This document shows positions 6,549-13,566 of a stretch of 19,891 nucleotides of DNA, piece by piece (position 1 is the stretch's first letter; each line of letters begins with the position of its first letter). The stretch is from the NCBI GenBank assembly GCA_015256455.1, contig JABZMB010000027.1:1-19891 (forward strand), in the 5' to 3' direction. The notes beneath the pieces are model-generated. The model had not been told where the DNA came from and did not search any database. It saw only the letters and a list, made by a program, of their open reading frames with translations. The position numbers were made by a program, and so were the translations under genes. This DNA comes from Solobacterium sp. (GTDB lineage Bacteria; Bacillota_I; Bacilli_A; Erysipelotrichales; Erysipelotrichaceae).

Positions 6549-7459
6549 GGAATTTCTTTTCAAGAAGTAATTTATTACTGATATTAGCATCGATTATCTG
6601 GGGTTGTGCGTTTGTGGCACAGAATGTGGGAATGAACTATATAGGTCCATGGACATTCTCGACAATACGTTTTTTGATTGCGGGTTTTTCACTTTTAGCA
6701 ATCATTCCAATCTTAGATAAGAAGCGTACACATGTCATTCGTCCTAAGACGAAGGAAGAAAAACAGAAGTTATTATTAGGCTCTGTCTTATGTGGTCTTG
6801 CCTTATCCATTGGTAGTATCGTACAGCAGATTGCGATGTTGACGGTGCCAGTTGCGAAGGCTGGTTTCCTAACAACCTTATATGTATTGTTCGTGCCAAT
6901 TATCACACTGTTATTTGGCAAAAAGATTCCCCTAAAAGTTTGGGTTGGTATCGCAATGGCTTTATTTGGATTATACCTATTAAGCATGGCGGGTAATCTT
7001 GCACTCGGGATTGGAGAAATATTCTTGATTCTAGCTGCGTTCTTATTTGCAATACATATTATCATCATTGGTCATTTCAGTACCCGTGTTGATCCAGTTA
7101 GATTATCTTGTGGACAATTATTAATTGGTGGATTTGCGACAGTAATTCCAATGATTGTGATTGAAAGACCTACCATCGCTTCTATCTTAGCAGCCTATAT
7201 TCCATTACTATATACAGGTATCTTCTCTTCTTGCGTTGCGTATACATTACAAATTTTTGCCCAGAAGGAAGCTAATCCTACGATTGCAGGAATGTTGTTA
7301 TCCTTGGAGTCTGTATTTGCGGCATTAGCAGGGTATCTAATATTAAATCAAGTTTTAAATACTAGAGAATTAATTGGTTGTGTACTCATCTTTATTGCGA
7401 TCGTGATTGCACAACTTCCTGATCGTCGTGATATGGTAAATGTCACAAAAGAAACATAA
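6545..7459 (+). CDS. EamA/DMT-family transporter
   Basis: A 304-aa integral membrane protein with ten predicted helices in two EamA repeats (about 10-150 and 155-292). The first helix motif LASIIWGCAFVAQ and the helix-4 region VAKAGFLTTLYVLFVPI are characteristic of drug/metabolite transporters. Members export amino acids, nucleobases or other small metabolites, and the substrate cannot be read from the sequence. It begins at an ATGA overlap with the upstream metallophosphatase stop, so it is translated as part of the same operon. A bidirectional terminator follows. Export of a product released by the upstream phosphatase is possible but speculative. Confidence 0.88.
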   Translation: MRNFFSRSNLLLILASIIWGCAFVAQNVGMNYIGPWTFSTIRFLIAGFSLLAIIPILDKKRTHVIRPKTKEEKQKLLLGSVLCGLALSIGSIVQQIAMLTVPVAKAGFLTTLYVLFVPIITLLFGKKIPLKVWVGIAMALFGLYLLSMAGNLALGIGEIFLILAAFLFAIHIIIIGHFSTRVDPVRLSCGQLLIGGFATVIPMIVIERPTIASILAAYIPLLYTGIFSSCVAYTLQIFAQKEANPTIAGMLLSLESVFAALAGYLILNQVLNTRELIGCVLIFIAIVIAQLPDRRDMVNVTKET

Positions 7460-7476
7460 TATTAGACATAAAGAAA

Positions 7477-7502
7477 GACGCAACAAGTTGTTGCGCCTTT
7501 TT
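7477..7502. terminator. Bidirectional terminator between the EamA gene and htpG
   Basis: CGCAACA (7479-7485) pairs with TGTTGCG (7489-7495) around a 3-nt loop, extended by G7477/C7497 across one mismatch; five T follow at 7498-7502. On the minus strand the same hairpin follows the htpG stop and is trailed by the T-rich complement of 7467-7476. Confidence 0.83.
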
Positions 7503-7508
7503 ACATAT

Positions 7509-9410
7509 TTAGTTTTTTGCGTCTACGATGAGGTTTGTAATCTTCTTAGCAAACTCAACTGGATTTTTAATTGGTAATCCTTCAATCAATAATGCTTGAT
7601 CATAGAGTACATCTGTATACTCCTTAAGTTTGTCAGGGGAAGATGTAGATACTTCACGTAGCTTATTGAAGATAGGGTGGTTGGGATTGATTTCTAGAAT
7701 CTTTGTGGCTGTAATTGCTCTATCTTTATTCATTGGATCATTTGCCATATAGCGTTCCATATCTAGGGATACACCTTCATCCGCAACGATACATACAGGA
7801 TCATCAATCAATCTAGATGAGATACGTACTTCCTTAACTTTATCTGCTAACGCATCCTTCATCGCTGCTAACATATCCTTGTTTTCAGCTGTCTTTTCTT
7901 CAATTTCCTTTTTTTCTTCTTCGCTATCTAAGTCTAGATTTGCTTGAGAGATGGAAACAAACTTCTTTTCATCGTAGTTCTGCATAATGCCAGAAACAAA
8001 CTCATCACGCGCATCTAAGAAGTAGAGAACTTCATAGCCTTTCTTCTTTAACTTAGGCATGATAGGGGAACGTTCAATTTCATCCACGGAAGAACCGACT
8101 GCGTAGTAGATTGCGTTTTGACCTTCTACCATACGATCTGTATATTCCTTCAGGGTGACATACTTACCTTCCTTAGAAGATCTAAATAAGATGAGGTCTT
8201 GAAGTTGTTCCTTATGAATACCATAATCTTGATAGATGCCATATTTCAGATTTAAACCAAAGTTATCAAAGAACTTCTCATAGTTTTCACGATCATTCTT
8301 TAACATATCTTCTAGTGCAGAATGAATCTTCTTTTCGATAGATTTTGCAAGTAACTTAACCTGACGGTCTTGTTGGAGAATCTCACGTGAGATATTGAGG
8401 TTTAAATCATCGCTATCGATAATACCTTGTACAAAACGGTAGTAATCAGGTACGAGGTCCTTTGCTTTATCAAGGATGAATACACCCTTGGAGTATAACT
8501 GTAATCCGGCTTCAAAGTCTTGATAATAGAAGTTATATGGAGTCTTAGAAGGGATAAACAGTAACGCTGTATAGGAAAGTGTTCCTTCTACGTTATAGTG
8601 AATAACCTTCTGAGGTTTTTCCCAGTCATTGAACTTTGACTGATAGAAAGAGTTATATTCTTCTTCTGTTACTTCAGACTTTGGCTTCTTCCATAGTGGA
8701 ACCATGGAGTTTAGTGTTACAAGTTCTTTGGTATCAATTGTCTTTCCTTCTTCAGTTGGATCAGGGATAGACTTTGTGACTTCCATTTGGATAGGGTAGC
8801 GAACATAGTCAGAATACTTCTTTACAAGTTCACGAATCTTATATTCTTCTAGGAACTCATCGAAAGACTCTTCCTCTGTGTTGTCTTTCAGATCAATCGT
8901 AATCTTTGTGCCTGCTTCAGGTTTATCAATCTCTGTGATTGTGTATCCATCTTCACCAGAGCTTGACCATGCATAACCTTTATCTTCAACTGGAGACTTT
9001 GTCTCTACAAGTACATGCTTTGCGACGATAAATGCACTATAGAAACCAACACCAAATTGACCGATAATATCGACGTTATCAGTATTGTTTTCAAGCTGTT
9101 TACGGAATTCGGCAGAGCCACTTCTTGCGATAGTACCTAGGTTTTTTTCTAGCTCCTCTGCACTCATACCAACACCAGTATCTTCGATAATTAACTGACG
9201 TGTATCCTTTTTAATAGCTAAAGTTATCTTTAGATTTTCTTGATTCGTTGCGTAGCGAGAATCTGTAAGAGAGAGATAGTGACGTTTATCTAAAGCGTCA
9301 GAAGAATTAGAGATTAACTCACGTAAGAAGATTTCACGATTTGTATAGATCGAGTGAATCATCATATCTAACAATCTTTTTGATTCTGCTTTAAATTGTT
9401 TCTTTGCCAT
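7509..9410 (-). CDS. htpG: Molecular chaperone HtpG (bacterial Hsp90)
   Basis: A 633-aa Hsp90 chaperone, an ATP-driven dimer in the cytoplasm that remodels client proteins late in folding. The GHKL ATPase domain shows RELISNSSDALDK (30-42, catalytic Glu31), DTGVGM (77-82) and GQFGVGFYSAF (117-127). The middle domain (about 225-470) and C-terminal dimerisation domain (about 510-625) are complete, and the length is typical. The region around 484-505 is rich in Glu and Lys, forming a charged linker. AAGGAGGT, one of the strongest SDs in the window, lies 8 nt before the start. Directly upstream is a CIRCE element with one mismatch, so HrcA repression is likely. It is monocistronic by layout, bounded by a terminator and a divergent XRE gene. 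Confidence 0.97.
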   Translation of the reverse strand: MAKKQFKAESKRLLDMMIHSIYTNREIFLRELISNSSDALDKRHYLSLTDSRYATNQENLKITLAIKKDTRQLIIEDTGVGMSAEELEKNLGTIARSGSAEFRKQLENNTDNVDIIGQFGVGFYSAFIVAKHVLVETKSPVEDKGYAWSSSGEDGYTITEIDKPEAGTKITIDLKDNTEEESFDEFLEEYKIRELVKKYSDYVRYPIQMEVTKSIPDPTEEGKTIDTKELVTLNSMVPLWKKPKSEVTEEEYNSFYQSKFNDWEKPQKVIHYNVEGTLSYTALLFIPSKTPYNFYYQDFEAGLQLYSKGVFILDKAKDLVPDYYRFVQGIIDSDDLNLNISREILQQDRQVKLLAKSIEKKIHSALEDMLKNDRENYEKFFDNFGLNLKYGIYQDYGIHKEQLQDLILFRSSKEGKYVTLKEYTDRMVEGQNAIYYAVGSSVDEIERSPIMPKLKKKGYEVLYFLDARDEFVSGIMQNYDEKKFVSISQANLDLDSEEEKKEIEEKTAENKDMLAAMKDALADKVKEVRISSRLIDDPVCIVADEGVSLDMERYMANDPMNKDRAITATKILEINPNHPIFNKLREVSTSSPDKLKEYTDVLYDQALLIEGLPIKNPVEFAKKITNLIVDAKN

Positions 9411-9424
9411 AGTATTTTACCTCC

Positions 9425-9451
9425 TTAGCACTCTTGTGCTATGACTGCTAA
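9425..9451 (-). promoter_or_regulatory. CIRCE operator (HrcA site) upstream of htpG
   Basis: TTAGCACTC (9425-9433), nine bases, then GACTGCTAA (9443-9451). The consensus is TTAGCACTC-N9-GAGTGCTAA, so 17 of 18 conserved positions match. It lies between the predicted -10 and the htpG SD, the usual place for HrcA repression. CIRCE is known mainly before groE and dnaK operons, so its use at htpG is notable. Confidence 0.88.
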
Positions 9452-9454
9452 TAT

Positions 9455-9483
9455 AGTGTAACACTGAATGAGGATGATTTCAA
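9455..9483 (-). promoter_or_regulatory. Predicted sigma-A promoter of htpG
   Basis: On the minus strand TTGAAA (complement of 9478-9483) and TACACT (complement of 9455-9460) are separated by 17 nt. Transcription would start within the CIRCE element. A TATATT (complement of 9450-9455) is an alternative -10, but without a well spaced -35. Confidence 0.55.
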
Positions 9484-9555
9484 ATCAAAAAGATAGATTC
9501 CAGTAGTATTAGAATATTTAAGGGCGAAAGAAATACTGTCTTTTAAGAGTTTGAT

Positions 9556-9577
9556 TGGGATAATACGTATTATTCCA
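9556..9577. promoter_or_regulatory. 22-bp palindrome, candidate XRE operator
   Basis: ATAATACGTATTAT (9560-9573) is a perfect 14-bp palindrome, extended by TGG and CCA on the two sides across one mismatch. Further AGTATT-like half-sites occur at 9505, 9532 (reverse), 9605, 9621 and 9633. A TATAAT lies directly downstream at 9585-9590. The rest of 9484-9657 shows no ORF or RNA that I can support. Confidence 0.6.
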
Positions 9578-9645
9578 GTTTTTCTATAATGAAAAACAAT
9601 ATCTAGTATTTCGGTAGTTCAGTATTAAAACCAGTATAAATTTTC

Positions 9646-9651
9646 TATATT
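9646..9651 (+). promoter_or_regulatory. -10 hexamer placed for a leaderless xre transcript
   Basis: TATATT is followed by six bases and then the ATG at 9658, so initiation at the usual distance would fall on the start codon. The -35 region is poor. The TATAAT at 9585-9590 is a stronger hexamer and would instead give a leader of about 60 nt. Which one is used cannot be told from the sequence. Confidence 0.45.
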
Positions 9652-9657
9652 TGAGAT

Positions 9658-10071
9658 ATGAAGAAAACTATACAAGATGCAATAAAGCTGATGACCTATC
9701 AAATGAGAACTCTAAGAATCAATCATCATATGACTCAAAAACAAATGGCAAGTATTTTGAATGTTTCAGCGCAATCGATTTCAGCGTATGAAAATGGTGT
9801 GATTCGACCAGATATTGAAGTGATTATGAAGTATGCTGAGTATTTTAAAGTGGATATTGCATATTTGATGGGAATCAATCTATATGGTGCAATACATGAC
9901 GTCCTTCCAACGCAGACGGAAGCACAGATGTTCATGGCATATCGTAGAAGACCTGCTTGGATGCGAAAGGTGATACGCGAGCTGTGTTTTAATGGAACGA
10001 AGTATCGTACACAAGATGAAGAACAAGATTATGCCATGATGCTAAATGATCATGAAGGTGAGTACAAATAA
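9658..10071 (+). CDS. XRE-family helix-turn-helix regulator
   Basis: A 137-aa protein with a lambda-repressor-type HTH at about 14-70: MRTLRINHHMTQKQMASIL, then NVSAQSISAYENG with the recognition helix, and RPDIEVIMKYAEYFKVDIAYLMG closing the five-helix fold. The C-terminal part (about 75-137) has no recognised domain; it is basic in the middle (YRRRPAWMRK) and acidic at the end. There is no toxin partner or phage gene nearby, so it looks like a stand-alone chromosomal regulator. The start lacks a proper SD (only GAG within 5 nt) and may be leaderless. A near-perfect palindrome and several AGTATT half-sites upstream suggest autoregulation. The target genes are unknown. Confidence 0.88.
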   Translation: MKKTIQDAIKLMTYQMRTLRINHHMTQKQMASILNVSAQSISAYENGVIRPDIEVIMKYAEYFKVDIAYLMGINLYGAIHDVLPTQTEAQMFMAYRRRPAWMRKVIRELCFNGTKYRTQDEEQDYAMMLNDHEGEYK

Positions 10072-10093
10072 AAAAGCATCTACAATGCTTTTT
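10071..10093. terminator. Bidirectional terminator between xre and rlmA
   Basis: AAAAAGCAT (10071-10079) pairs with ATGCTTTTT (10085-10093) around CTACA. Both strands end in a T-run. The last base of the xre stop codon opens the left arm, and the rlmA stop codon (minus strand, 10080-10082) lies in the loop. Confidence 0.8.
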
Positions 10094-10856
10094 CATATAC
10101 ACGAATACGGAACTGACAAGTTACATCTAAAGTTGGGATTTCTAGTAAACGCTGCTTATCTTCAATAGATGTCTTATAGGTATAAGGGGTCATCTGGAAT
10201 AACTGATATAGTGTTTCCTGATCAAGTGTTACAACATTTTCAATGATTTCATCTTGGATGAGTTGTAGATCTGTTTTGATATCCTCCATGATATTTTCGT
10301 ATGGAGTATCATAGAGAACTGCTTTCATCTCAAACAAATGTTTTGGGCCAGGTGTAACGAAGATAAACTTTCCACCTGGTTTTAATATACGCTGTAATTC
10401 ATCTGTTGCGGCAGGCGCAAAGCAGGTAACAGCTACATCACAAGAGTCGCCTTCGAGCGGAAGGTGGAAAATAGAAGCTACAACATACTGGGTTGACTTA
10501 TCATTTTTAGAAGCATGTTTTAAAGCATCCTTTGAAAGATCAAATCCATATTTTTCCTGTGCAATAAAACCATCGGTATAATAGCCTTCCCCACAACCTA
10601 AATCGACAAAGACTTTTGGGTGAAAAGTTGTATTTAAGTTAATGAGATATTCTTTTAAGAAGGCATAGACACCTTTTTCTAAAAAGGCAGTACGTGCTTT
10701 TACCATCTCGATATTATCACCATGAAATGGTTTATTCGAGCGATATAAATTGATATAGCCTTGTTTAGCATAATCAAAATGATGGTTATTTTCACAGATT
10801 GCTTCTCGGGTGGAACGATTTAATTTTGACTGACAAATTGGGCAAATTAATTTCAT
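10080..10856 (-). CDS. rlmA: 23S rRNA (guanine-N1)-methyltransferase, RlmA family
   Basis: A 258-aa SAM-dependent methyltransferase of the RlmA family, which methylates N1 of a guanine in helix 35 of 23S rRNA (G745 in RlmA-I, G748 in the Gram-positive RlmA-II/TlrB type). An N-terminal zinc finger is visible (Cys5, Cys8, Cys21, His25), followed by HFDYAKQGYINLY, the SAM motif DLGCGEG (85-91), and FAPAATDELQRILKPGG (about 146-162), typical of the family. Which guanine is modified cannot be assigned by eye. The ATG at 10856 is chosen because the protein then begins MKLICPICQ, like its relatives; an upstream TTG at 10898 in frame has no SD. The chosen ATG also has no SD and sits six bases after an extended -10, suggesting a leaderless mRNA. 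Confidence 0.88.
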   Translation of the reverse strand: MKLICPICQSKLNRSTREAICENNHHFDYAKQGYINLYRSNKPFHGDNIEMVKARTAFLEKGVYAFLKEYLINLNTTFHPKVFVDLGCGEGYYTDGFIAQEKYGFDLSKDALKHASKNDKSTQYVVASIFHLPLEGDSCDVAVTCFAPAATDELQRILKPGGKFIFVTPGPKHLFEMKAVLYDTPYENIMEDIKTDLQLIQDEIIENVVTLDQETLYQLFQMTPYTYKTSIEDKQRLLEIPTLDVTCQFRIRVYEKAL

Positions 10857-10862
10857 AGAAAA

Positions 10863-10871
10863 AGTATAGCA
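10863..10871 (-). promoter_or_regulatory. Extended -10 promoter of rlmA, leaderless placement
   Basis: The minus strand reads TGC-TATACT (complement of 10863-10871), an extended -10. Six pyrimidine-rich bases later comes the rlmA ATG. The -35 region is poor and overlaps the TetR-type operator at 10880-10898. Confidence 0.6.
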
Positions 10872-10879
10872 CAAAGTAC

Positions 10880-10898
10880 TTGACTGAAAGTCAGTCAA
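10880..10898. promoter_or_regulatory. TetR-type operator in the rlmA/tetR divergent region
   Basis: TTGACTGA-AAG-TCAGTCAA is a perfect 8+3+8 inverted repeat. This TGACTGA/TCAGTCA pattern is a common TetR-family operator form. It covers the -35 and spacer of the tetR promoter and abuts the rlmA promoter. Confidence 0.8.
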
Positions 10899-10908
10899 TA
10901 GTTATAGT
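10880..10908 (+). promoter_or_regulatory. Sigma-A promoter of the tetR operon
   Basis: TTGACT (10880-10885) and TATAGT (10903-10908) are separated by exactly 17 nt. Transcription would start near 10915, leaving a short leader with GTAGGAGG (10913-10920) as SD. Confidence 0.78.
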
Positions 10909-10928
10909 AGATGTAGGAGGTAATAAAA

Positions 10929-11492
10929 ATGCCAGAAAATAAAGATAACGAAGAACGAAAGAATGAGTTTATAGATGCGGCAGAAAAGCTATTTAAAGAA
11001 AATGGCATTGTAGAAACAACAATCAGCTCCATTGTAAAAGAGATGGATGTAGCAAAAGGACTATTCTACTATTACTTCAAATCAAAAGATGATGTAATTG
11101 AAGCAATCAGTAATAAATACAACGAAGCATTTAATGCCATGATGCAGGAAAGCATGAATAAAGAGGATTATACAGAACGTTTACAACAGTTCGTAAATAA
11201 CTCTGTGAAGTCTTTCCGCGTATTACACGAAAAGCTGAATGGCGAAGATGGTGCAGATCTTTCTAACCTAAGTGTTAGATCTACCTTGGAAGCGAAGAAT
11301 AAAGCAATCACAGATTTAACAAAACTATTTGATGAAGGAGTACGACTTGGTGAGTTAACATTAGACAACACGAAGTATTACGCAAACATCTTAATCAGTG
11401 GTATTGTAGAGTTGATTGACCAAGGCGAAGCTACAAATGAAGAAATCGCATTTATTATTTGGGACCTCATTGAAAGGGCCGGAAAGGACTAA
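10929..11492 (+). CDS. TetR/AcrR-family transcriptional regulator
   Basis: A 187-aa TetR regulator with an N-terminal HTH (about 10-58): FIDAAEKLFKENGIVETTISSIVKEMDVAKGLFYYYFKSKDDV in overlapping helices, with GLFYYYFKSK being the classic end of the recognition segment. The C-terminal helical part (about 65-187) is the ligand and dimer domain and gives no clue to the ligand. A strong SD lies 8 nt before the ATG. The perfect operator inside its own promoter implies autorepression, and the site could also affect rlmA. The next gene starts 4 nt after its stop, so the small coiled-coil protein is its probable regulated partner. There is no transporter adjacent, which is unusual for the family. 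Confidence 0.93.
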   Translation: MPENKDNEERKNEFIDAAEKLFKENGIVETTISSIVKEMDVAKGLFYYYFKSKDDVIEAISNKYNEAFNAMMQESMNKEDYTERLQQFVNNSVKSFRVLHEKLNGEDGADLSNLSVRSTLEAKNKAITDLTKLFDEGVRLGELTLDNTKYYANILISGIVELIDQGEATNEEIAFIIWDLIERAGKD

Positions 11493-11496
11493 GGAC

Positions 11497-11823
11497 ATGT
11501 CAGAAAATAACAAGAATGGATTCGAAGATTTAGGAAAAACAATTTCCGATTTACTAACAAACGTTACAAAGGTTGTAACAGAAAGTACAGAAGGTCTTAC
11601 TTCTAAGTTAAAGGTTGAAAAGCAAAAGGCTGAAATTCGTGCCGAGATTGGACATCACTCACGTGAGCTATCTAAGTACTATGAAACATTAGGCCGTAAC
11701 TACTACAACGATATTGTCATCAATAAGAAGTCTGGTACATATACAGAAGTAATGGACAATATCCGTACAAAAGAAAAGTTGATTGAACTATTAAACGAAA
11801 AGTTAGATGTATTAGAGAAGTAA
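11497..11823 (+). CDS. Small helical coiled-coil protein, TetR operon partner
   Basis: A 108-aa cytoplasmic protein without signal peptide, membrane segment or cysteine. The N-terminal third (FEDLGKTISDLLTNVTKVVTES) is an amphipathic helix. The rest is charged coiled coil, with YYETLGRNYYNDI around residues 67-79 and a final helix KEKLIELLNEKLDVLEK. This layout, with an LGxxYY motif between helices, resembles small Firmicutes proteins that often carry a C-terminal zinc ribbon, absent here. Function is unknown; membrane-surface association through the amphipathic helix is a guess. AAAGGA (11483-11488), inside the end of tetR, is the SD with an 8-nt spacer. It is co-transcribed with tetR and ends in a strong terminator. 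Confidence 0.82.
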   Translation: MSENNKNGFEDLGKTISDLLTNVTKVVTESTEGLTSKLKVEKQKAEIRAEIGHHSRELSKYYETLGRNYYNDIVINKKSGTYTEVMDNIRTKEKLIELLNEKLDVLEK

Positions 11824-11828
11824 TGAAA

Positions 11829-11861
11829 AAGTGCGATTCTTAGGAGTCGCACTTATCTTTT
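11829..11861. terminator. Bidirectional terminator; queH stop codon in the loop
   Basis: AAGTGCGATTC (11829-11839) pairs with GAGTCGCACTT (11844-11854) with one G-U pair and loop TTAG. On the plus strand ATCTTTTTT follows. On the minus strand the loop contains the queH stop TAA (11840-11842), the last four queH codons form one arm, and five T follow. Confidence 0.87.
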
Positions 11862-12535
11862 TTACGAGAATCATAGGAATACTTACAACCACAGTAATCT
11901 TGACGATATAGACAATATGCATCAGAGATTTCTGTAGAATGTTGTTGGCCATTTCCCTTTTTAAAATCAGAGTAGAAATACTTCGTGTATGAATATTTCT
12001 GCTGTAATGAGCGGCCAATCTCATTGAGCTTCTGAGAATCTTTTTGACGTGAGAAGGTCATGACCGTTGTAAAGTAGTCATAGCCATTTTGGTCTGCATA
12101 GGCAAACGCTGCATTCATTCTCTCTGTGTAACATGAGAAACAACGTAGCCATCCTTCAGGATCATCTTTTCTTTTTGCCAAAAGTTTTTGGTCAAAAGCA
12201 TCATAGTTATATGGCTCTATTACCATTTTAATTTCTCCATGCCATCTTTCATCCAGATACCGTTTCATATCAGATAAACGCATGTCGTATTCTGAGGCTG
12301 GCCAGATGTTGGAGTTGTTATACATAATCGTTACATCAAATACTTCGTGAAGGAATTCCAGAGGCCAACATGCACATACAATACAACATGCATGCAAGAG
12401 TAACTTTGGCTTTTTGTTTGTGTTGGCTTTGATGTTTTTCATCTCTTTGAGAGACTCTACATAATAGTTTGTCTTCGTAGAAGATTTACGATTCTTTAAA
12501 TAGGCAATATAGGCTTCTTTTTCTTTCTCATTCAT
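11840..12535 (-). CDS. queH: Epoxyqueuosine reductase QueH
   Basis: A 231-aa iron-sulfur enzyme of the QueH (DUF208) family, which reduces epoxyqueuosine to queuosine in tRNA and replaces cobalamin-dependent QueG in many anaerobes. Diagnostic cysteines are present: HACCIVC (Cys50, Cys51, Cys54), RCFSCY (Cys132, Cys135) and YRQDYCGCKYS (Cys215, Cys217). NSNIWPASEYDMR and TTVMTFSRQKD match the family's middle motifs. The ATG overlaps the end of queA by 8 nt and has no clear SD, so it is translated by coupling. It is the last gene of tgt-queA-queH, following the order of the pathway steps. Its final codons are inside the terminator hairpin. Confidence 0.94.
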   Translation of the reverse strand: MNEKEKEAYIAYLKNRKSSTKTNYYVESLKEMKNIKANTNKKPKLLLHACCIVCACWPLEFLHEVFDVTIMYNNSNIWPASEYDMRLSDMKRYLDERWHGEIKMVIEPYNYDAFDQKLLAKRKDDPEGWLRCFSCYTERMNAAFAYADQNGYDYFTTVMTFSRQKDSQKLNEIGRSLQQKYSYTKYFYSDFKKGNGQQHSTEISDAYCLYRQDYCGCKYSYDSRKKDKCDS

Positions 12536-13565
12536 TGGTAATTAACATACAATCGCCGAAGGAGAAGAAACGGTATTTCTCCTGTACTGCATGGCGATAC
12601 GCTTCTAGAGTAAATTCATATCCTGCAAAGGACGCAATCATCATAATCAGAGTTGATTTTGGTAGGTGGAAGTTTGTTAACATACCATCGATAGTATGCC
12701 ACTGGTATCCTGGATAGATGAATAATTTTGTCTCACCAGAACATTCCTCAAACTTACCAAAGCGATTCCATACGGACTCCAGTGTACGTACAGATGTCGT
12801 GCCAATCGCAAAGATACGTTGACCATTAGACTTGGCAGCGTTTAATGTATCGGCAGCTTCCTTAGACATGTAGTAAACTTCACTATGCATGTCATGGTCT
12901 TCGACATCTTCTGTATCCATTGGTCTAAAAGTCCCTAAACCTACATGTAATGTTACATCAACGACAGTAACACCTTTTTCTTTTAACTTTGAAAAGATTT
13001 CATCTGTAAAGTGTAAACCAGCAGTTGGGGCTGCGGCAGAGCCTCTTACCTTGGCATATACAGTCTGGTAACGTTCTGGGTCATTTAACTTCTCTTTGAT
13101 ATATGGCGGTAATGGTACATTTCCTAATTCATCTAAGATTTCATTGAAGATACCATTGTAGATCATGCGCATCTTTCGTAAACCTTTTTCACCAATTTCT
13201 ATACATTCTGCACGTAAACGTCCATCATGGAAGGAGACAATCGCACCAAGTTTTACAACCTTCGCATTACCAACTAGACACTCCCAAATATCATCTGGAA
13301 GCTGTCTTAGTAGAAGTAGCTCAACGTGAGCGCCTGTTTCTTCCTTTGTACCAAATAATCTAGCAGGGATAACACGTGTGTTATTACGTACTAGAACATC
13401 ACCTGCATGCAGGTAGTCTACAATATCGTAGAAGTGTTTGTCTTCATATTTCTTTTCTGTATTGTGGATGACAAGCATACGAGAAGAAGTGCGATCGAGC
13501 AAAGGAGTTTGCGCAATTAGTTCTTCTGGCAAGTCATAATCAAAATCACTTGTTTTCCATTTCAT
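12528..13565 (-). CDS. queA: S-adenosylmethionine:tRNA ribosyltransferase-isomerase QueA
   Basis: A 345-aa enzyme that transfers and isomerises the ribosyl part of SAM onto preQ1 in tRNA anticodons, giving epoxyqueuosine. The N-terminus SDFDYDLPEELIAQTPLLDR is the family signature. RNNTRVIPARLFG, KVRGSAAAPTAGLHF, TLHVGLGTFRPM and TTSVRTLES also match closely, and LTNFHLPKSTLIM is intact near the end. The length is standard. The ATG at 13565 is chosen: it lies 1 nt after the tgt stop with AGAGGA 7 nt upstream and gives the conserved N-terminus. An ATG-free upstream extension in frame is unlikely. It overlaps queH by 8 nt. Confidence 0.97.
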   Translation of the reverse strand: MKWKTSDFDYDLPEELIAQTPLLDRTSSRMLVIHNTEKKYEDKHFYDIVDYLHAGDVLVRNNTRVIPARLFGTKEETGAHVELLLLRQLPDDIWECLVGNAKVVKLGAIVSFHDGRLRAECIEIGEKGLRKMRMIYNGIFNEILDELGNVPLPPYIKEKLNDPERYQTVYAKVRGSAAAPTAGLHFTDEIFSKLKEKGVTVVDVTLHVGLGTFRPMDTEDVEDHDMHSEVYYMSKEAADTLNAAKSNGQRIFAIGTTSVRTLESVWNRFGKFEECSGETKLFIYPGYQWHTIDGMLTNFHLPKSTLIMMIASFAGYEFTLEAYRHAVQEKYRFFSFGDCMLITNE

Positions 13566-13566
13566 A

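Noticed and set aside
9452..9657. Small gene or RNA between htpG and xre
   Set aside because: No reading frame with an SD and no RNA family pattern; the repeats are better explained as binding sites.
10857..10898. TTG start giving rlmA 14 more residues
   Set aside because: There is no SD, the extension covers the promoter and operator region, and relatives begin near the zinc finger.
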